A model generated the notes under the pieces. It had not been told where the DNA came from and did not search any database. It saw nothing but the letters and a program-made list of their open reading frames with translations. DNA of 64,000 nt, from contig OZ253536.1 of assembly GCA_965262425.1 (NCBI GenBank), positions 5,394,001-5,458,000 on the forward strand, in the 5' to 3' direction. Position numbers and translations under genes: made by a program. This DNA is from CAZOZZ01 sp965262425. GTDB taxonomy: Bacteria > Acidobacteriota > Terriglobia > 20CM-2-55-15. Shown here one piece after another: positions 49,362 through 58,640 of this stretch. Position 1 is the stretch's first letter, and the number at the start of each line of letters is the position of its first letter.

Positions 49362-50933
49362 ATGAAAGAATCGGTTGATACTTCTCCTCAAACTCCGACC
49401 AAACTGGATTGGCCCGTTTTCGGTGTCAGTGGCGGCCTGATCCTTCTGTTCATGGTCGCCTCGTTGATCGACATCGACATGGTGTCGACCCTGGTGGACG
49501 GCGCGTTTGCTTTTTCCGTCAAGTACTTCGGCCCATTCTGGCAGGTACTGCTTCTGGCGACCTTCGGTGTGGCGATCGGACTTGCGTTCTCGCGGTATGG
49601 CCGCGTGCGGCTGGGACGGGTAGATCAGCCGGAGATGAGCACGTTCCGATGGATAGCCATCATCATGTGCACGCTGTTGGCCGGCGGAGGCGTTTTCTAT
49701 TCCTTTGCGGAACCGATGTACCACTTCATGGACGTGCCGCCATCGTTTCCTGGTGTCGAAGCAGGGACGGCCGCGGCCGTGGGCCCGGCGCTTGCGCAGG
49801 CCCATCACCACTGGGGGTTTCTATCGTGGGCGATTATCGGGACGCTCGGTTCGATCGTCGCGATGTACACGCATTACCATAAGGGCCTGCCTCTGAGACC
49901 CCGGTCGCTGCTTTATCCGGTCTTGGGCGAGCGGGCCATGCACGGCTGGATCGGAACCGCCGTGGATGCGTCATCTATCCTGGCGGTTGCGGCGGGAACA
50001 ATCGGCCCCATTGGATTCCTGGGCCTTCAGCTCAGTTATTCGTTAGATCAGTTGGTGGGTATTCCAAACGTGTATGCCACACAACTTACGATCGTAGCCG
50101 GGTTGGTCGGTATCTACACGATTTCGGCGGTGACGGGGATCAACCGGGGCATCCAGATCCTGAGCCGTTTCAACGTTCTGCTGGCTCTGGCGCTGCTGAT
50201 CATCATTCTGATTACGGGTCCTGGTTCGTTCATTATCGATTCGTTCTTTACTTCGTTCGGTCTCTATCTGAACAACTTCTTCACTGTCAGCACCAACCGT
50301 AGCGACCCGGCATGGCTGGGTACCTGGAGCATCTTCTTCGGAGGCTGGTTCCTCGGCTATGGTCCGCTGACGGCGATGTTCATCGCGCGCATTTCGAAGG
50401 GTCGGACCATCCGCGAGATCCTGGTTGCCATCGCCATCATCGCGCCGATCGTCACCAACTTCTGGTTCACGATTCTCGGGGGCTCGGGGATTTACTACGA
50501 GCTGCAACAGCCCGGCGTCATTTCCGGCCCTCTTACCGAAGCCGGCTTGCCCGCCGCGATGCTCGCCGTTGTCCAGCAGTTGCCTCTGGCACCCCTGCTG
50601 GTCCCGGCGTTTCTAGTTCTGATCGTGGTCTTCCTGGCAACGACCGGCGACTCCATGTCGTTCACGATCGCGATGGCTGTCAGCGGCAACGACACGCCAG
50701 CGACATGGGTCCGCGTGTTCTGGGCAGTCATGATGGGCGCGGTAGCAGCGATCTTGATACGGTTGGGGGAAGGAGGGATCGGGGCCCTGCAATCGTTCAT
50801 CGTGGTTACCGCCGTCCCTGTGTCATTGGTCTTGCTGCCACTGTTGTGGTCTGCGCCGAAAGTTGCCGCGGAATTGGGAAGAGAGCAGGGATTGGCGCCT
50901 GGTGTGGAAGAAGCGAGAGCAACGGCGGATTAG
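49362..50933 (+). CDS. BCCT-family transporter
   Basis: About 523 residues with some 12 membrane helices. Family landmarks include the start KLDWPVFGVSGGLILLFMVA, GGVFYSFAEPMYHFMDVPPS (the F-S-x-x-E-P-x-x-H/Y segment of betaine/carnitine/choline transporters), HHWGFLSWAIIG, WSIFFGGWFLGYGPLTAMFI and ARISKGRTIREI, and TTGDSMSFTIAMAVSG. I prefer ATG 49362 over GTG 49356. It takes up quaternary amines or related osmolytes, coupled to ions. It follows the broken hydrolase by three bases and may share its promoter. Confidence 0.9.
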   Translation: MKESVDTSPQTPTKLDWPVFGVSGGLILLFMVASLIDIDMVSTLVDGAFAFSVKYFGPFWQVLLLATFGVAIGLAFSRYGRVRLGRVDQPEMSTFRWIAIIMCTLLAGGGVFYSFAEPMYHFMDVPPSFPGVEAGTAAAVGPALAQAHHHWGFLSWAIIGTLGSIVAMYTHYHKGLPLRPRSLLYPVLGERAMHGWIGTAVDASSILAVAAGTIGPIGFLGLQLSYSLDQLVGIPNVYATQLTIVAGLVGIYTISAVTGINRGIQILSRFNVLLALALLIIILITGPGSFIIDSFFTSFGLYLNNFFTVSTNRSDPAWLGTWSIFFGGWFLGYGPLTAMFIARISKGRTIREILVAIAIIAPIVTNFWFTILGGSGIYYELQQPGVISGPLTEAGLPAAMLAVVQQLPLAPLLVPAFLVLIVVFLATTGDSMSFTIAMAVSGNDTPATWVRVFWAVMMGAVAAILIRLGEGGIGALQSFIVVTAVPVSLVLLPLLWSAPKVAAELGREQGLAPGVEEARATAD

Positions 50934-50945
50934 ATCATTTGTCGA

Positions 50946-51515
50946 TCAGTCGTGTGGCTTTCGGGTCCAGGTGTTGCGGAGTAGCTCGCTCGGTTCGGCT
51001 CCGGGATCGGCGACCTCGAAGACTTCTTCGAAGCTGTCGCGGCCGTTGAATGTCCATGTCAGACGGGCTCGCATACCGGCGGGGGCGTTCTCGATGTTTT
51101 CGGAAACGAAGACGAACCGAGTCCCTCGGTTTTCGACGCGGTCCAGGACGTACTGAATGACGAATTCCTCGATGAAAAATTCCCTCAAGATCACTCTTTC
51201 CCGGCCGCGGTCATAGCTGAAGATCGCCCAGTCTTCGTGGATCTCTCCGGCAGGGTTCCGTTCCTGAGGCTCGAACCTGGACGTGTTCCGTCCAAGCAAA
51301 AACTTGTCTCCAATGATGAACTCGTAGGTGCGGTCTCCACTGCCGACTCCCGCAGCCCCGGTTTCATGCCCGGCCCAGGAACCGACCAGAAGACGAAAAT
51401 CCACCCAGGGGTCCTCGGGGGAAGCCTGCCCAAGGACGAAGAGCGGACAGGCGAATAGAGCAGCCATGACGCAGACGACTACACGACGAAATGGGGCTTC
51501 TCGTAACGAATGCAA
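50946..51515 (-). CDS. Secreted lipocalin-like beta-barrel protein
   Basis: The 189-residue protein has a signal peptide (VVVCVMAALFACPLFVLGQA). The mature part reads FRLLVGSWAGHETGAAGVGS, RTYEFIIGDKFLLGRNTSRF, EIHEDWAIFSYDRGRERVIL, REFFIEEFVIQYVL and RARLTWTFNGRDSFEEVFEV. The repeated strand pattern and 'L.G.W.G' start resemble heme-binding/nitrobindin-like or lipocalin-like barrels. Ligand unknown. Convergent with the transporter, only 12 bases apart. Confidence 0.65.
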   Translation of the reverse strand: MHSLREAPFRRVVVCVMAALFACPLFVLGQASPEDPWVDFRLLVGSWAGHETGAAGVGSGDRTYEFIIGDKFLLGRNTSRFEPQERNPAGEIHEDWAIFSYDRGRERVILREFFIEEFVIQYVLDRVENRGTRFVFVSENIENAPAGMRARLTWTFNGRDSFEEVFEVADPGAEPSELLRNTWTRKPHD

Positions 51516-51569
51516 GTTGGAGTTAAGTATATGCGCTTGTGACTTTCAAAGCGCGATGGATTGGGCCGT

Positions 51570-52313
51570 TCACTCAGACGAACGGGTTCTCAGCTGACGG
51601 AACTGCACTTCAAGATGGGCGATCAGTTCTTCGGCTCCAGTCGTGGATCCGGACAATCCTTTATCTTCCAGCTCTTCACAGATCTCGGCCATTTCCCTGG
51701 CGCCCACGATCTGGCAACCGCCTTTGAGACGGTGGGCGACACCCCCGAGGTCGACGGCATTCCCTTCGGCCAGCAGTTCCCGGAGTTCGTCGAGGGAGCG
51801 AGCTGCGTCGGCGACAAAAGGCTGGATCATTTCATCGAAGAATTCGGAGAGTTCTCCAGAAGGAGCGTCCACGCCGACGCGAGCCTGGACAACCCCGGGA
51901 CGTCGAGTTTGGGCAGCGCGTGACAGTGCAGCCTTCAATTCCTCCGGCACCACGGGCTTGCTGATGTAGTCGATCATCCCGGCTTCGATACACCTTTCAC
52001 GAAAACCGGTCAGTGCATTGGCCGTCATTCCGATCACGGATGGACAGTCCGCTCCTGGCCAGCGCCGGCGGACTTCACGAGTGGCTTCGAGCCCATCCAT
52101 AATCGGCATTTGAACATCCATCAGGACGACATCGTAATCTTGCTTCGCGAGAGCATCCAGCGCCTCCTGCCCGTTAGACACGCTGTCGGCTCGATATCCC
52201 AGCCTCTTCAACATGATTATCGCCAGCTTCAGATTAACCGGGTTGTCTTCGGCGAGAAGAATGCGTAGCGGAAGCAATGAAGGTTCGGGCGGGTGTCGTT
52301 CACTCGAGCTCAT
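51570..52313 (-). CDS. REC-HPt signalling protein
   Basis: I chose ATG 52313; the upstream open frame (to 52511) reads through a strong hairpin and looks non-coding. The 247-residue protein has a receiver domain (LRILLAEDNPVNLKLAIIML, DYDVVLMDVQMPIMDGLEAT with the phospho-acceptor Asp, IGMTANALTGFRERC, DYISKPV with the Lys) and a C-terminal histidine phosphotransfer domain (VDLGGVAHRLKGGCQIVGAR, the His in HRLKGG). This is the usual tail of a hybrid histidine kinase, without the kinase. It may be a free phosphorelay intermediate or a kinase fragment. Confidence 0.85.
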   Translation of the reverse strand: MSSSERHPPEPSLLPLRILLAEDNPVNLKLAIIMLKRLGYRADSVSNGQEALDALAKQDYDVVLMDVQMPIMDGLEATREVRRRWPGADCPSVIGMTANALTGFRERCIEAGMIDYISKPVVPEELKAALSRAAQTRRPGVVQARVGVDAPSGELSEFFDEMIQPFVADAARSLDELRELLAEGNAVDLGGVAHRLKGGCQIVGAREMAEICEELEDKGLSGSTTGAEELIAHLEVQFRQLRTRSSE

Positions 52314-52442
52314 GCGGTCCACTCTAGCCTGATCCGCCCTATTCCCTACGGAAAGAGTCACTTTGTAAATCTCCAGAACAGTTCCTGCGGTTGGGGTTAT
52401 GGTTGGATGTCCCGGAGCCGACAGAGATATGACCGCGTCAAC

Positions 52443-52473
52443 GCAGGTGCGGCCCGCAGCTGGCCGCACCTGC
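52443..52473. other. Perfect 12-bp hairpin 1
   Basis: GCAGGTGCGGCC, loop CGCAGCT, GGCCGCACCTGC. No T tract follows on either strand, so it is not a standard intrinsic terminator. It lies 130 bases upstream of the REC-HPt start. Confidence 0.6.
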
Positions 52474-52651
52474 AGCAAGGCGTTCCCCAACGCCCGCCGA
52501 CACGGCGGCACATCCGTTAGGAGTGCGCCGAGACGAATCCTTCGGTCTTGTGTTGGACCGGCACTTCGACAACCCTCTCACTCGCTGTCGTTCGCACCAG
52601 GTCGGGTTTCCCCAATGGGTTGGCCAACACACAACCCACTACAGAAAATGC

Positions 52652-52680
52652 GACAGCGCGGGTCCCCCACCCGCGCTGTC
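52652..52680. other. Perfect 12-bp hairpin 2
   Basis: GACAGCGCGGGT, loop CCCCC, ACCCGCGCTGTC. Very stable and REP-like. It lies 179 bases from hairpin 1 with unrelated arm sequence. Confidence 0.6.
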
Positions 52681-53188
52681 TGGCCGGAAGATCGACAGGA
52701 GGACACCCCCTTTCGGACCCTCCGACACTCTCCAGGATTCTCAGAAAGCGGCGGGAGCAAACTCCGCTCGCGAAGGATGGTGCATGTTCCGAGAATCCAC
52801 AAACCTGCAAAGAAAGCGTTTCGCTGGTCCCGCAATCGGTGCAACCTTCCGACCCGGACCAGTCGAATACATTGGACCACTCACGTCGCTTCTCCGCATC
52901 GGAAGCCGCTCCCATTTCGAATGGCCTCAAGGGGCCAACACGGATAGCACAAAAGTGCCGGGGCCCTGTGGAGCAATTCAGGGAACAAAAATCAAGGAGC
53001 TTTCTTTCCTGGTAACCATTTTGGAGATCTGGGGTTCTATACTTTCAGGCAAGCAGCCTGTGGCGGCTTCGTCCGTGCCTTTGTTGATAGACAATTGAAC
53101 CGGGGCCCATACTCGTTCGCATTCGCCGGGCGATCGATTTTCGGTATCCCTAAATTTCGTCAATGCATTTATTTGCAGGAGTGGAATT

Positions 53189-53440
53189 ATGCACGAGTTC
53201 ATTCTGAAAATGAAACGGGCGGTCGAAAATCCGTGGCTGGAAGCCGGTTTGGGTCTGATTATCATGGCGACAGGTTTGGCTGAAGTGGGTGACAGCCTGT
53301 TTGAAGACGTATCAACAGGTAAAGTTGGTGCACGTCACGGCGTTATCATATTGGGGCTGGTCCACACAATCAAGGCGGCTCAATCAATTCTTGGTGGATT
53401 GATGATTTTTGCGCACGGCGCCGACCGTGACAAACATTAG
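53189..53440 (+). CDS. Small membrane protein
   Basis: The 83-residue protein starts at ATG 53189 with AGGAG at 53176-53180. It has a membrane helix LEAGLGLIIMATGLAEVGDS and a second, weaker one GVIILGLVHTIKAAQSILGG, LMIFAHG. Basic N terminus (ILKMKRAVENP). No family recognised. It stands alone, convergent with the split deacetylase. Confidence 0.65.
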   Translation: MHEFILKMKRAVENPWLEAGLGLIIMATGLAEVGDSLFEDVSTGKVGARHGVIILGLVHTIKAAQSILGGLMIFAHGADRDKH

Positions 53441-53895
53441 CGGGATAGCCGGCAGCTCTTACCAGAGAAGCTTTCGACTCACGAAGCCCTCGGCACGCTC
53501 CACACCGACCATTCGGCCGTACGTCCTTGTGGTCTCGTCGAGGAACCCGTACCACTCCGCACCCGCCCGATTGTACTCACTCACGTAGTACTCCAAGGCC
53601 TTCAATTTCTGCTCCCAGGTCTCGGTGATGTCGACAAACACATTCGGGGTAAAGGGCTGGCGCACGTGCCAGTTGACTTGGCCCATCAGCAACCGAGGAA
53701 CGTGGCGTGAGGCAGACTCCGCGATGCGTGCGACAACCTCATGATCGTGGTGAAGGTCCCCACTGAAGGGACAAACGATGGTATCGACGGCGTAGCGCTG
53801 GACACGCTCCAGGACGGCGCAAACCAGGCGATCCTCGAACTTCATGGCCATGGCCTCCTCTTGAAAGTTCTCCACCGCGTAGCCGAGTAGTCTAG

Positions 53896-55648
53896 CCCGC
53901 ATTTCTCAAGAGATCTGAGATAAATCGAAACAGAGTAGGAAGGGAAAGGACCGAAAAAGGCCGCCCTGTCTGGCATAGATGACTTTGTCTAGAAGCATCA
54001 AATGCGCAGACGGAGGCGGCCTTTATGAATACAGAGTGTAAGACAGAATCGATTCAATTTCACGCATTAGGTTCACGGGAAGTACGGGGCCAATTCGACG
54101 GAGGAGACATCAGCACGGATGCGGGCGGCTTGCTGCTACGAGAAGCAGAAAAACGGACGGGGATTCTGAAACAGCTTGCCGGATGTTTCCAGGATCATCG
54201 GGATCCGCGATTTGTGGAACACGGGATCGAACAACTGGTGTCGCAACGTGTGTACGGATTGTGTTTGGGCTATGAGGATCTGAACGACCACGACCAACTC
54301 CGGTCGGATCCGATGCTGGCCGTGATGGTGGGTGAGACCGATCCGAAGGGTCGGACCCGGAAACAGGCACGAGATCGAGGCAAGGCCCTGGCTGGTAAGA
54401 GCACGCTGAACCGACTGGAACTGTCGACCGAGGGTGCGGCAGACCATCCGTACAAGAAGATCGGACGAGACGAGGCGGCGATGGATAGGTTGATGGTGGA
54501 CGTGTTTCTCCAAGCGCATCGGCGGGCGCCGCGGCAGATCATTCTGGATCTGGATGCGACCGACGATCCGATTCACGGGAGTCAGGAGGGTCGCTTCTTT
54601 CACGGCTATTACCGGCACTATTGTTATCTGCCGCTGTATATCTTCTGTGGGGAGTTTCTGCTGTGTGCCCGGCTACGACGATCCGACATCGATGGTGCGG
54701 CCGGATCGGTCAAAGAGCTGGAACGGATCGTCGGACAGATTCGGCAGAAGTGGCCCAGAGTCCAGATCGTGATTCGTGCCGACTCGGGTTTCTGCCGCGA
54801 TGAGATCCTGACGTGGTGCGAGGCCCAACACCGTGTCGATTACGTGATCGGACTGGCAAAGAACAATCGACTGCTGGGCGCGATCGAAACTCCGATGGCG
54901 ACTGCAAAAAAGCGATTCGACAGGACGGGAAAGCCAGCGCGCGTCTTTAAGACGTTTCCGTATCAGACCCGCGACAGCTGGACCCGTGAGCGACGCATCA
55001 TTGGTAAGGCCGAACATCTGGCCAAGGGCTCCAATCCTCGGTTTATCGTCACCTCGTTACCGAAAGGCCGAAAGACCCCAAGACAGATCTATGAACAGAT
55101 CTACTGTGCCCGAGGGGATATGGAAAACCGGATCAAAGAGCAACAGCTCGGATTGTTCGCCGATCGGACCAGCACGGCCACCATGCGCGCCAATCAACTC
55201 CGACTCTACCTTTCATCGGTGGCGTACATGTTAATGCAGGCCTTGCGACGGCTCGGGTTGCAGGGCACCGAATTCGCGCGGGCGCAGTGCACCACGATTC
55301 GCCTGAAGCTGCTCAAAATCGGAGCGCAGATCCATGTGACCGTGCGTCGAGTCTGGATTCGGATGGCTGGCGGATACCCCTACGCCGCGGTGTTCGCTCA
55401 GATTTATGCCAACCTTCAGAAAGTCCCGCTTCGCTGTTGAGCGTCCCCTCCTCAGACATACCAACGTTCCGATCTTTGATCGGGATAGCTGTCTCTGTAA
55501 TCCGATTTCACGTCGTCATTCCCTTCACCACCACTCGTCCAGGCCCAGTCACTCCCCTCAGCCGGCATCTTTGCTCTCGCCACCCAGCCTCCGACATCTT
55601 TTCCGTCTCCAAAATGCAGTTTTGGGCACCATTCATGAGAAATGCGGG
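53896..55648. mobile_element. IS1380-family insertion sequence, copy 3
   Basis: 1753 bp, ends CCCGCATTTCTCA (left) and, inward from the right, CCCGCATTTCTCA. CTAG duplications at 53892-53895 and 55649-55652. Intact, inserted in the deacetylase gene. Confidence 0.92.
54025..55440 (+). CDS. IS1380-family transposase, copy 3
   Basis: The 471-residue enzyme reads TDAGGLLLREAEKRTGILKQ, IILDLDATDDPIHGSQEGRF (first Asp), QIVIRADSGFCRDEILTWCE (second Asp) and YCARGDMENRIKEQQLGLFA (the region with the Glu). Full length and lesion-free. The remnants of copy 2 match it nearly perfectly; copy 1 is more distant. Confidence 0.93.
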   Translation: MNTECKTESIQFHALGSREVRGQFDGGDISTDAGGLLLREAEKRTGILKQLAGCFQDHRDPRFVEHGIEQLVSQRVYGLCLGYEDLNDHDQLRSDPMLAVMVGETDPKGRTRKQARDRGKALAGKSTLNRLELSTEGAADHPYKKIGRDEAAMDRLMVDVFLQAHRRAPRQIILDLDATDDPIHGSQEGRFFHGYYRHYCYLPLYIFCGEFLLCARLRRSDIDGAAGSVKELERIVGQIRQKWPRVQIVIRADSGFCRDEILTWCEAQHRVDYVIGLAKNNRLLGAIETPMATAKKRFDRTGKPARVFKTFPYQTRDSWTRERRIIGKAEHLAKGSNPRFIVTSLPKGRKTPRQIYEQIYCARGDMENRIKEQQLGLFADRTSTATMRANQLRLYLSSVAYMLMQALRRLGLQGTEFARAQCTTIRLKLLKIGAQIHVTVRRVWIRMAGGYPYAAVFAQIYANLQKVPLRC

Positions 55649-55839
55649 CTAGCGGCGGCAACTTCCTCCGCCACGGCTTCAGAGCCGCGGCGCCTCACGA
55701 CACCTTCCGGGTCGGTCCAGCCGCCATCCGTGATGGTCAAGCCGCGGACCTCGTGACCGGCACGGGTCCAGCTGGCTACGGATCCGCCAGCCATGAGCTC
55801 CAGGTCATCGGGATGCGCGCTCAAGACGAGAATCGTCAT

Positions 55840-56156
55840 CGATAGTTCTCTCGGAAAGTGCATCGGAGCTCGGTTTCGAATGCAGTGATCAGCATCCGGC
55901 TTTCAGACTGAAAGATCGTTTTAGTAGACATCGGAATCACCTTGGGTCAAATGCTCGAAGTGATGATCCGACATCGTCTGAACGCCGGGTCAACCATGAT
56001 GTTTTGCGTCCGCGCGGCTCCATAGCGCTCGTCGACAAAGACGAAATCCGCGTCCCACCGAGCGACCTGCCCCACGAGCCGGTCGCCACAGAAGGCCAAG
56101 TGGATGTCGACTCGCTTGGCGATGGGATGGGAATGCTGCCAGCGCTGTGGAAAGAC
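55840..56156. other. Stretch between deacetylase start and kinase fragment
   Basis: On the minus strand one frame reads KRVDIHLAFCGDRLVGQVAR, WDADFVFVDERYGAARTQNI, MVDPAFRR, which is protein-like but unrecognised and stops at about 55950. It could be the remnant of another gene or of the missing C-terminal part of the kinase. Confidence 0.35.
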
Positions 56157-57199
56157 CTATCCTCCTGCCTCACCACGAAGCTGCGACTCGAGGGCGGTGA
56201 CCACCCGGTGAGCGATGTCGGTCTGGACTGCAAACGGGTTGTCGAGCACTCGATCGAACTTTCCAGTCCAGAGGAGATATCCATCTTCCGCCGACGTGAA
56301 TTGCACCGCGACGCGCATTCGATCGCCCGCCAGCCGCAAGCTGCCTTCGAGTACGGCTTCCACGCTCAGCAACTCGCCGATCCTGCGGACGTCCTCGGCC
56401 TGATTCTTGAAGCGAACTGTTGACGAGCGCGAAGTGACCCGCAATCCTTCGAACCTCGTCAGCGCATCGATCAATTCGTCGGCGATTCCAGCGCAAAAAT
56501 CGTCTTGATTGCGTTTCTCGCTCAGGTCGCTGAACGGCAGCACCGCCACCGACTGAGGGCCGGTCCGACCGCTGTCCAACTTGACCACCGCCCCTCGGAT
56601 CGCATCACCGAGGTCGGCCGCCGTCTGGAATCGGTGGTCCGGTTCTTTACACAGGCAACGGTCGATCGCACGCGAAAGTGAAGTCGGCAGCCGCGGCTCG
56701 ACCCGCGCGACTGACTTCGGCGTGTCCCTGATGACGGCCGCCTTCCGACCAAGTGAGGATGTCGCGGGGAACGGATGTTGGCCCGTTGCCAGCTCATAGG
56801 CGACGATTCCCACCGAAAAGATGTCCGACCGCGGATCAGCCGGACGTCCCAGGGCCTGCTCGGGCGACATGTAGTTAACCGTGCCATATACGGCGCCGGC
56901 CACGTCCGAAACCTGCTCTTCGGACAAGTCTTCGTGCAGCCGCGCGAGTCCGAAATCCAGAATCTTGATCCTCCCCTCCCGGGTTTGCATGATGTTGGCG
57001 GGTTTGAGGTCCCGGTGTGTAATGCCACGCGCGTGCGCCGCACCGAGCGCGTCCGCTATGTCGCTCACCACCGTGGTTACCTCCGTCACGGCCGGTCGAC
57101 GATCCGCGATCAGCTGTTTGAGTGTCTGTCCATCAATCAGCTCCATCGTCATGAAGCGGACATCGGCGTCCTTCTCGAGCGAGTACAGCGTCACAATGC
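56157..57199 (-). pseudogene. Kinase 3 C-lobe and TolB-like domain (3' part of giant kinase gene)
   Basis: The frame enters from the IS110 edge as GIVTLYSLEKDADVRFMTME and has the kinase catalytic loop HRDLKPANIMQTREG, DFGLARL, GTVNYMSPEQALGRP and DIFSVGIVAYELAT, so it is the C-lobe only. After CLCKEPDHRFQTAADLGDAI comes a TolB/FlgO-like domain (SVAVLPFSDLSEKRNQDDFC, GIADELIDALTRFEGLRVTS, LSVEAVLEGSLRLAGDRMRV). It stops at ALESQLRGEAGG, where related proteins continue into TPR repeats, so the C terminus is probably truncated too. Confidence 0.8.
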
Positions 57200-57209
57200 C
57201 CGTATCTGG

Positions 57210-57501
57210 ACTCCTCTGTCAAGTAGGCGCAACTCTCCTGTTCGATCTTCGACGATGACATTCAGCATGGCTGATGGGACGCTTCGAGGTGAATGGCAGG
57301 TCGACTGCATCCGTATCTCCGGCCTCTTAAGTGGAACGCTTTGGTTCCGGGCCATGATGGAATTCGCGCGCGGGGTGCCAACCGGATGGACGGCCTCAAG
57401 AGGGCCAGGACATGTGTCGACATTTCCCCGCGCCGGTCTGACCGGTACGCCATCAACTCCAACGTCGTCGCAGCTAGCTGAATAGACTTCTCGACTCTGG
57501 G
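57210..57501 (-). ncRNA. Candidate guide (bridge/seek) RNA region of IS110 element
   Basis: A 290-base non-coding stretch directly downstream of the transposase gene. IS110-family elements encode a structured RNA in a non-coding end that pairs with target and donor DNA; in the IS1111 subgroup it lies on the 3' side of the gene. Position and length fit. I could not fold it or show the pairing loops, so the call rests on context. Strand assumed to be that of the transposase. Confidence 0.4.
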
Positions 57502-58533
57502 TCAGGCCGCCCGATAGTTGGCCTGATAGTCACAGTCTCGTTTCCAAACCGCCCACACTCTGCGGGCCAGCTTGTTGGCCAGGGCCACGGCCGCTTTGTT
57601 GTGTCCCCGCTGTTCGCGAATACGAAGGCCCCATTGCTGTAAGGGCGATGGGGTCTCCGCTTTCGGAGCCCTAAACAACACCGAACGCCCCCCGTGGATG
57701 AGTAGCGTCCTCAGATAACGGTCGCCGCGCTTGCTGATCCCACCTAACCGACGCTGATTACCACTGGAATGTTCCCGGGGTGTGAGCCCCAGATAACTGG
57801 CAAACTGGCGGGACGATCGAAATCGTTGGATGTCGCCGACAAACCCCACTATGGCCGTAGAGGTTAGCAGCCCGATTCCAGGAATCGAGCGGAGACGCTC
57901 CACCGCCGGTGTCTGCTGGGCCAGTGCTTCCAGCTCCCGTTCCACGCTTCGCAAGTGAGCTTCCAGTTCGCGAATCTCGCCACACACCTGGTCCAACATC
58001 TCCCGAACCACACTGGGAATCTCGATCTCCGCATCTTCGATCAGCCCCATCACCGCCGGCACCACATTACGAGCTCCCACAGGAATCACGAAGCCAAATT
58101 CCCGCAACAACCCCCGCACCATGTTGATTCGTGTGACTCGTGTTCGCATCCATGTCGAACGGATTCGATGCAGTGCTGTCAGTTGCTGTTGGGCGAGGGT
58201 CTTGATTGGAACCGGGCGGATGTCCGTGTTGCGATAGGCCTCGAGCAATCCTTTCACATCCGCACGATCGGTCTTGTCGCGCGGCACGTACGGCCTCACA
58301 TACTGCGGCGAAATCAGAACCACCTCGTGCCCCAGTTCCCGGATCTGCCTTCCCCAGTGATGGGCTGAACCGCAGGCTTCCATCAGCACTGTCGCCGGTT
58401 CTCGATTCACAAAGAACGGGAGAAACTTCACCCGACTTAAACGATATGTTTTCTCGACATGTCCGGGTCGATCCGATACCCCGATCTCGAAAACATTCTT
58501 TGCCAGATCCACTGCGATCGTCTTATTCTTCAT
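57502..58533 (-). CDS. IS110-family transposase
   Basis: The 343-residue protein has the RuvC-like DEDD domain at the N terminus (KTIAVDLAKNVFEIGVSD, TVLMEACGSAHHWGRQIREL, PRDKTDRADVKGLLEAYRNT). The C-terminal Transposase_20 domain holds the HhH-like RLRSIPGIGLLTSTAIVGFV, FASYLGLTPREHSSGNQRRL, GGISKRGDRYLRTLLIHGGR with the catalytic Ser region. GGAG stands eight bases before ATG 58533. Intact. Confidence 0.93.
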   Translation of the reverse strand: MKNKTIAVDLAKNVFEIGVSDRPGHVEKTYRLSRVKFLPFFVNREPATVLMEACGSAHHWGRQIRELGHEVVLISPQYVRPYVPRDKTDRADVKGLLEAYRNTDIRPVPIKTLAQQQLTALHRIRSTWMRTRVTRINMVRGLLREFGFVIPVGARNVVPAVMGLIEDAEIEIPSVVREMLDQVCGEIRELEAHLRSVERELEALAQQTPAVERLRSIPGIGLLTSTAIVGFVGDIQRFRSSRQFASYLGLTPREHSSGNQRRLGGISKRGDRYLRTLLIHGGRSVLFRAPKAETPSPLQQWGLRIREQRGHNKAAVALANKLARRVWAVWKRDCDYQANYRAA

Positions 58534-58640
58534 TTGGACTCCTTCTTACACACTGTGTTTAGGCCGCACTTGTGCGAGCCTCTTTATGACTTTGGCACTT
58601 TAGATGCCGACGAAGTCAAAGGAGGAGTCCATCTCATCAG

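Larger units (their letters stand above)
52314..53188. other. 875-bp gene-free region with two strong hairpins
   Basis: No frame here looks like a gene on either strand. Two perfect 12-bp stems stand out (52443-52473 and 52652-52680). Short C- and G-rich tracts occur around 52690-52760. A small RNA is possible but I do not recognise one. Confidence 0.5.
53459..55839 (-). pseudogene. PIG-L/LmbE-type deacetylase, split by IS1380
   Basis: The N-terminal part (ATG 55839 down to 55653) reads TILVLSAHPDDLELMAGGSV, with the AHPDD zinc motif, and EEVAAA at the IS edge. The C-terminal part (53895 to 53459) reads RLLGYAVENFQEEAMAMKFE, TIVCPFSGDLHHDHEVVARI (HHDH, the second zinc motif) and PRLLMGQVNWHVRQPFTPNV. 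Removing the IS and one CTAG joins AAA-R-LLGYA in frame, giving about 207 residues, normal for zinc-dependent N-acetylglucosaminyl deacetylases. Inactive while split. Confidence 0.85.
57200..58640. mobile_element. IS110-family element (IS1111-like subterminal repeats)
   Basis: Inserted in the kinase gene between AALNH and GIVTLYS. Near both ends lies TGGACTCCTC, inverted and a few bases inside the boundary (about 57206-57217 and 58622-58633). Subterminal inverted repeats are a feature of the IS1111 subgroup. The gene is followed by about 300 non-coding bases on its 3' side and only about 100 on its 5' side. Exact ends are uncertain by a few bases. Confidence 0.75.
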
